Translations under genes and position numbers: made by a program
The notes under the pieces: generated by a model
Database searches by the model: none
What the model saw: the letters and a program-made list of their open reading frames with translations, nothing else
Told to the model about the DNA's origin: nothing
In this document: piece by piece, positions 4,499-7,770 of the stretch
How the letters are laid out: each line of letters begins with the position of its first letter
How positions within the stretch are numbered: position 1 is the first letter of the stretch
DNA from: Deltaproteobacteria bacterium
Lineage (GTDB): Bacteria > Myxococcota > Myxococcia > Myxococcales > 40CM-4-68-19
DNA: 7,770 nucleotides
Reading direction: 5' to 3'
Assembly (NCBI GenBank): GCA_005879505.1
Contig: VBKQ01000212.1
Span: 1 to 7,770 of the forward strand

Positions 4499-6649
4499 TC
4501 ACCCGCCCGCCGCCCGGAGCGCCGCCTCCGTAGCCTCCAGCATCGGCTCCGCCACCACCGGTTTCCCCGTTGCGTGCTCCATCCAGAGATCCGGCAGCAC
4601 CGTCCCGTACGACGCCGCGTTCTCGAACGCCTTCCCGCTCTCCGCGCCGCGTAGCTTCTCCTCGAGCTGGAACGCGATCAGGTGCCCGATCGGGTACCGA
4701 TACAGGTAGAGAAAGCTGTTGATCATATGCGAGTAGATCCCGAGCTGCGGATTGCCGGGCTTTCCCAGCACCGGCGCGTAGTACCGGTCCCAGTATCCGC
4801 GGGCGATCCGAAGCGTCGCTTCCCGGAGCTGCGCCGGCTTGGCATCGGGGTGCGCGTACATCCAGTGCCACACGTCCAGGTCGGTGAGGGCGACGCCGGC
4901 GATCTCCCAGGAGTCCCAGAACGCCTTCAGGGCGCGCGCGTGCTCGGTGCGCGCGGCGGGCCCCGGGCCGAGCAGCTCCAGGTCGCGGTGCTGGCAGGTG
5001 AAGGCGAGCGCTTCGGTGAATGCCTTGCCGGGGACGCCCTGCAAGAGGGTGTCGTCCACCGCGTAGAGCGAGAACGTCTGCTCGACGTTGTGGCACATCT
5101 CGTGGACGGCGATGTTGTAGCCCTTGTAATCCATCCCGTCGGGATTCACCCGCGTGCGCAGGTGCGCGGAGTCGCCCGGACCCCACCACGGATACATCTC
5201 GCTGCGCCGGTCGGCCTCCAGCGCATGGCCCGAGCCGCGGGCCGGGTCGACGACGATGTGGGAATCGATCCAGCGCGCCTTCTCCCCCGTGAACCCGAGG
5301 CCCTGCAGCAGCCGCGGGATGTCCTTCTTGTAGGCGTCCGCGGTCGGATACCGGGCGCGCGTCAGCTTCGACAGCTCGCCCTCCGGCTGCTTCTCGATAA
5401 AGCCGTCATACCAGATGTCGAAGGGCTCGAGCGGGCGCCCGAGCCGCTTCCGGATCAGGGCCGCGACCCTGGGAACCAGCGGCGATTCGAGCACCTGCGT
5501 GAGCAGGGCCCGCACCCGCTGCTCGGGGATCTCGTCGTCGAGCTGGAAGTGGCGATCGATCTCCGTGCGCGCCATCGGAGAGTCCGCATCGAGCTGGCGT
5601 GAGGCGCGGAAATCCGCGAGCAGCACCGCATAGCGCGTATCTGGTTCGCGCTCCGGCGAGATCGAAGGCGACGGCGGACGCTTCCCCTGAGCCTTCATCT
5701 GGTCGGTCTCCACCGTCTCCGGCGGGGCCGCGCTCACCGTGTTGGCCGCCGGGTTCCAGTCCACCCGGGGATCGTCGATCACCGCCTGCGGGATCTCCTG
5801 CGTGACGATGCGCTCCATCACGTCGCGCACCAGCCGCTGCCGCGCCAGCGCCACCGGCCGGTCGGGCTCCGCGTAGTCGGCCTTGATCTGGTCACGGAGG
5901 TTCCAATGCGTGAGGAGCCTCACGCCCTTGGCGAACAGCCGCCTGCCGTCCTGCGCGAGGACGTGATGCATCCAGACGTTGTAGCCGGCGATGTACGCCT
6001 CGGCGTCCGCCCTCGCCTTCGCCACCGCCTGCAGCGCAGCGCCGCTCGGCCGCAGCGCGAACCTGCGCGTCAGCCGCGCCTGGGCCCATTGCTTGCGCGA
6101 CCATTGCGGGCCCTGCGCCACCATTTCTTGTAGATCGGGCTGCGCGAAGTTGAGCAGCGCGACGAAGGCGAGCTTCGAGGAGAACAGGTCCTCCGAGAGG
6201 TGCGCCCCGATCTCGAGAGCGGCGAAGAGCTGGTCCAGCTCCATCTGCGGACCGAGCTCGAGCTCGTTCCAGCTGCGCAGAGCGCGCCCGATCTCCAGCA
6301 GGTGTCCGTCGATCTGCTCGAACGCCGCGGAGAAGCGCTGGTGCAGGGCATCGAGCTCCTTCGGGTCGGCGACGAATCTCTCCTCCACGAACGCTCGCAG
6401 CGTCACGGCATCCCCGTCCTGCCCGCGCCAATAGGCAGCCACCTGGCGGACGCCCCGCTCGGCGCGGTCCCGGGAGGACTGTCCGTGCTTCTGGACCAGT
6501 GCGGCAACCAGGCCGGCAGAGTCGACCTCGATCCGGGCAGAGCTCACGGCGGGCGCCGGGCCACCCGGCGAGGCAGTCTTGCAGGCCGGGGCGGCGACGG
6601 CGGTCAGGACGAGCGCGCTGCAGCGCGCCCATGAAAGGGGGGCACGCAT
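4499..6649 (-). CDS. Predicted lipoprotein zinc metallopeptidase, M3-like gluzincin (HEMCH)
   Basis: A 716-residue exported protein. The N-terminus has a basic start, a hydrophobic core and AAPAC (Cys23), an imperfect lipobox, followed by a Pro/Ala/Ser linker. Residues about 40-300 are mostly helical. Residues about 305-335 are a Pro/Glu/Lys-rich, probably disordered insert. The catalytic part contains the zinc motif His516-Glu-Met-Cys-His520 inside YNIAVHEMCHNVEQT, then the candidate third ligand Glu546 in FTEALAF, 26 residues beyond the second His, close to the spacing in M3 and M2 peptidases. A later Tyr-rich helix (YSHMINSFLYLYRYPIGHLI) resembles the C-terminal substrate-side region of those families. 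It is therefore a probable envelope oligopeptidase. The ATG at 6649 shares its A with the radical SAM stop (TGATG) and has AGG at good distance; a GTG at 6652 is the alternative. Family placement is by pattern; substrate unknown. Confidence 0.85.
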   Translation of the reverse strand: MRAPLSWARCSALVLTAVAAPACKTASPGGPAPAVSSARIEVDSAGLVAALVQKHGQSSRDRAERGVRQVAAYWRGQDGDAVTLRAFVEERFVADPKELDALHQRFSAAFEQIDGHLLEIGRALRSWNELELGPQMELDQLFAALEIGAHLSEDLFSSKLAFVALLNFAQPDLQEMVAQGPQWSRKQWAQARLTRRFALRPSGAALQAVAKARADAEAYIAGYNVWMHHVLAQDGRRLFAKGVRLLTHWNLRDQIKADYAEPDRPVALARQRLVRDVMERIVTQEIPQAVIDDPRVDWNPAANTVSAAPPETVETDQMKAQGKRPPSPSISPEREPDTRYAVLLADFRASRQLDADSPMARTEIDRHFQLDDEIPEQRVRALLTQVLESPLVPRVAALIRKRLGRPLEPFDIWYDGFIEKQPEGELSKLTRARYPTADAYKKDIPRLLQGLGFTGEKARWIDSHIVVDPARGSGHALEADRRSEMYPWWGPGDSAHLRTRVNPDGMDYKGYNIAVHEMCHNVEQTFSLYAVDDTLLQGVPGKAFTEALAFTCQHRDLELLGPGPAARTEHARALKAFWDSWEIAGVALTDLDVWHWMYAHPDAKPAQLREATLRIARGYWDRYYAPVLGKPGNPQLGIYSHMINSFLYLYRYPIGHLIAFQLEEKLRGAESGKAFENAASYGTVLPDLWMEHATGKPVVAEPMLEATEAALRAAGG

Positions 6650-7626
6650 CACCCGACCTGCGATCGCCAGCCGTCATAGGCGGACGCGGTGCGCACGCAA
6701 CCCACCGTGCACCCTTCGTTGCACGGTTTGCTGGTGTGGAACTGCTGCCGGAGATCGTCGAGCGAATACGTCTCCAGATCGCGCGCGAAATACGCCCGGG
6801 TCTGGCTGCACCAGGCGACCTTGCCGAACTCGTCGACATAGAGATAGCGCGAGCCGGCGCGACAGCGGAAAGGCGCGCGCCCGCGCGCGATCAGGTCCTC
6901 GCGGTAGTCGGCAGCCTCGCGCCCCGCGTGCCCCAGCAGACGCTTGACCTCACGGTAGGCGGCGAGCTCGTCCGTGGACAGGTTCAAGCGACCGGAGCCG
7001 TCGTGCAAGAGGATGATGCGGGGGGTCAACCCATTCGCGCGCGTGAAGCGGACCACCTCGAGCGCCTCTTGCGGCGGCGCGCTGCCGATCACGGCGCTCA
7101 CCACTACCTGGAAGCGCGCGCGTCGTCCGAGCTCCACGAGCTTTCCGCGGAGCCGGTCGAGCACCTTCACCGTGGTGGCATTGCGCTCGACGCCGTCGAC
7201 GCTGATCTGGAGGTCGGTCAAGCCCGCATCGTTCAGCGCATCGATCAGCTTCGGGGTCAACAGGTATCCATTGGTGATGATCTGCCGGCGCCGGAATCCG
7301 AGCTCGCGCATGCGCGCGACGATGCGGACGAGCTCCGGGTGAACGGTCGGCTCGCCACCGGTCAGGCAAACGACCCAGGTGCGCAGCTGGTGCAGCTTCA
7401 GAAGCCGCCGGTCGAGCGTCTCGAAGGGAATGGGAGGCGAGTGATCGTCGTATTCGTTGCAGTAGCCGCAGCTCAGATTGCAGCGGCGGGTGACTACCAT
7501 CTGGGCGAGGAAGGGACCAAACCGCAGCCACTCGGCGACGGTGAGTCTGGCCGAAGGCGCCCCGGGGCGAATGGACGCTTCGGCGGCTCCCAGGGGGTCG
7601 GGAACCACGGGCAGAGGGAGCGTCAT
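6649..7626 (-). CDS. Radical SAM protein with cysteine-rich (SPASM/twitch-like) C-terminus
   Basis: A 325-residue cytoplasmic radical SAM enzyme. The [4Fe-4S]-SAM motif is Cys49-x3-Cys53-x2-Cys56 in TRRCNLSCGYCNEYD. SAM-contacting elements are present: TGGEPTVHPEL (89-99), IITNGYLL (116-123) and LQISVDG (139-145). Beyond the barrel lie Cys255, Cys273, Cys302, Cys306 and Cys310, the last three as C-x3-C-x3-C, suggesting at least one auxiliary iron-sulfur cluster as in SPASM or twitch proteins. Such enzymes modify peptides or catalyse other radical chemistry. The start ATG at 7626 is supported by GGGGAGG seven bases upstream and overlaps the stop of the upstream membrane protein (ATGA). Its stop overlaps the peptidase start. 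No small precursor peptide gene is seen next to it, so a RiPP role is not demonstrated. The exact reaction is unknown. Confidence 0.92.
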   Translation of the reverse strand: MTLPLPVVPDPLGAAEASIRPGAPSARLTVAEWLRFGPFLAQMVVTRRCNLSCGYCNEYDDHSPPIPFETLDRRLLKLHQLRTWVVCLTGGEPTVHPELVRIVARMRELGFRRRQIITNGYLLTPKLIDALNDAGLTDLQISVDGVERNATTVKVLDRLRGKLVELGRRARFQVVVSAVIGSAPPQEALEVVRFTRANGLTPRIILLHDGSGRLNLSTDELAAYREVKRLLGHAGREAADYREDLIARGRAPFRCRAGSRYLYVDEFGKVAWCSQTRAYFARDLETYSLDDLRQQFHTSKPCNEGCTVGCVRTASAYDGWRSQVG

Positions 7627-7770
7627 GGCGGAGCCTCCCCGGCGCGCAGGGCCCGGACACCGAGCGATGCCCGTGCCAGAACCACCGCACCCCAGATGGT
7701 CTCGGGGATGAACTGCATCATGTGGTAGAGGACGCCCAACGCGAGCCCTTGCTCGGGGCTTGCGCCCACC
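7623..7770 (-). CDS. Membrane protein C-terminus, probable YbhN/LPG-synthase-TM (flippase-like) family
   Basis: The last 48 codons of a minus-strand gene enter from the right edge. The visible protein reads GASPEQGLALGVLYHMMQFI, continues as PETIWGAVVLARASLGVRAL and ends AGEAPP. It begins with a short G-x-S-P-E-Q-A-like loop, then a membrane segment with LYHMMQF, then a second hydrophobic stretch IWGAVVLA, and finishes with a basic tail. This matches the last transmembrane hairpin of lysylphosphatidylglycerol synthase TM-region (YbhN/AglD) proteins, which are polytopic inner-membrane proteins thought to move or handle lipids. The fragment is short, so the family call is tentative, but the coding call is firm: codon use is strongly G/C at third positions and the stop overlaps the radical SAM start (ATGA, 7623-7626). 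Confidence 0.65.
   Translation of the reverse strand, partial: VGASPEQGLALGVLYHMMQFIPETIWGAVVLARASLGVRALRAGEAPP
7634..7640 (-). promoter_or_regulatory. Shine-Dalgarno GGGGAGG for the radical SAM gene
   Basis: Plus-strand CCTCCCC reads GGGGAGG on the minus strand and ends seven bases before the ATG at 7626. It lies inside the last codons of the upstream membrane protein gene and fixes the radical SAM start, since the frame stays open further upstream but holds no other start codon. Confidence 0.75.

Noticed and set aside
6536..6543. GGGCAGAG octamers inside genes (also at 452-459 and 7609-7616)
   Set aside because: Only the eight-base core matches, flanks do not resemble the 19-bp unit, and they lie in GC-rich coding sequence where chance matches are expected.
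6499..7728. A 409-codon plus-strand open frame opposite the radical SAM gene
   Set aside because: It is antisense to clear radical SAM motifs and has the low-information composition typical of the opposite strand of GC-rich genes.
6649..7770. A RiPP biosynthesis cluster based on the radical SAM and peptidase pair
   Set aside because: No small precursor peptide with a leader is visible between or beside the genes; the region upstream of 7770 is not available, so this stays unproven.

Overview
This window is a GC-rich stretch, with strong G/C preference at third codon positions, from a bacterium that is probably Myxococcota or a related deltaproteobacterial lineage. That placement is an inference from base composition and gene content (PilZ, FIST, a lipoprotein with a degenerate parvulin-like domain, a secreted 5'-nucleotidase, a radical SAM protein); there is no rRNA or other marker to confirm it. 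Coding density is high and most gene junctions overlap by a few bases. No tRNA, rRNA, transposase, integrase or CRISPR array is visible.

Layout: (1) The left edge holds the 5' end of a MaoC-type hydratase gene on the minus strand, diverging across a very short gap from a single-domain PilZ gene on the plus strand (169-531). (2) PilZ converges on, and overlaps by 17 bp, a minus-strand pair at 515-2013: a FIST sensory-domain protein followed, with an ATGA overlap, by a short lipoprotein with a degenerate parvulin-like domain. (3) A divergent intergenic region (2014-2097) separates this pair from a plus-strand pair: a secreted UshA/5'-nucleotidase-family metallophosphoesterase (2098-3840) and, again with an ATGA overlap, a small single-pass membrane protein (3837-4259). 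(4) A convergent intergenic region (4260-4498) carries at least five copies of a 19-bp repeat with an 11-bp core, two reversed and in tandem and three forward. The inner pair forms a long inverted repeat. (5) The right half is a minus-strand cassette read from right to left: the C-terminus of a membrane protein that looks like the YbhN/LPG-synthase-TM (flippase-like) family, a radical SAM protein with a cysteine-rich C-terminus, and a large predicted lipoprotein metallopeptidase with an HEMCH motif. All three are joined by ATGA or TGATG junctions.

Functionally, the FIST pair and the nucleotidase pair each couple a recognisable protein to a small envelope protein. The three-gene right-hand cassette is the most distinctive unit, because it joins a membrane transporter-like protein, a radical SAM enzyme and an exported gluzincin-type protease in one translationally coupled operon. 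Its substrate cannot be read from this sequence. The repeat cluster at 4276-4498 is the main structure that gene annotation does not explain.
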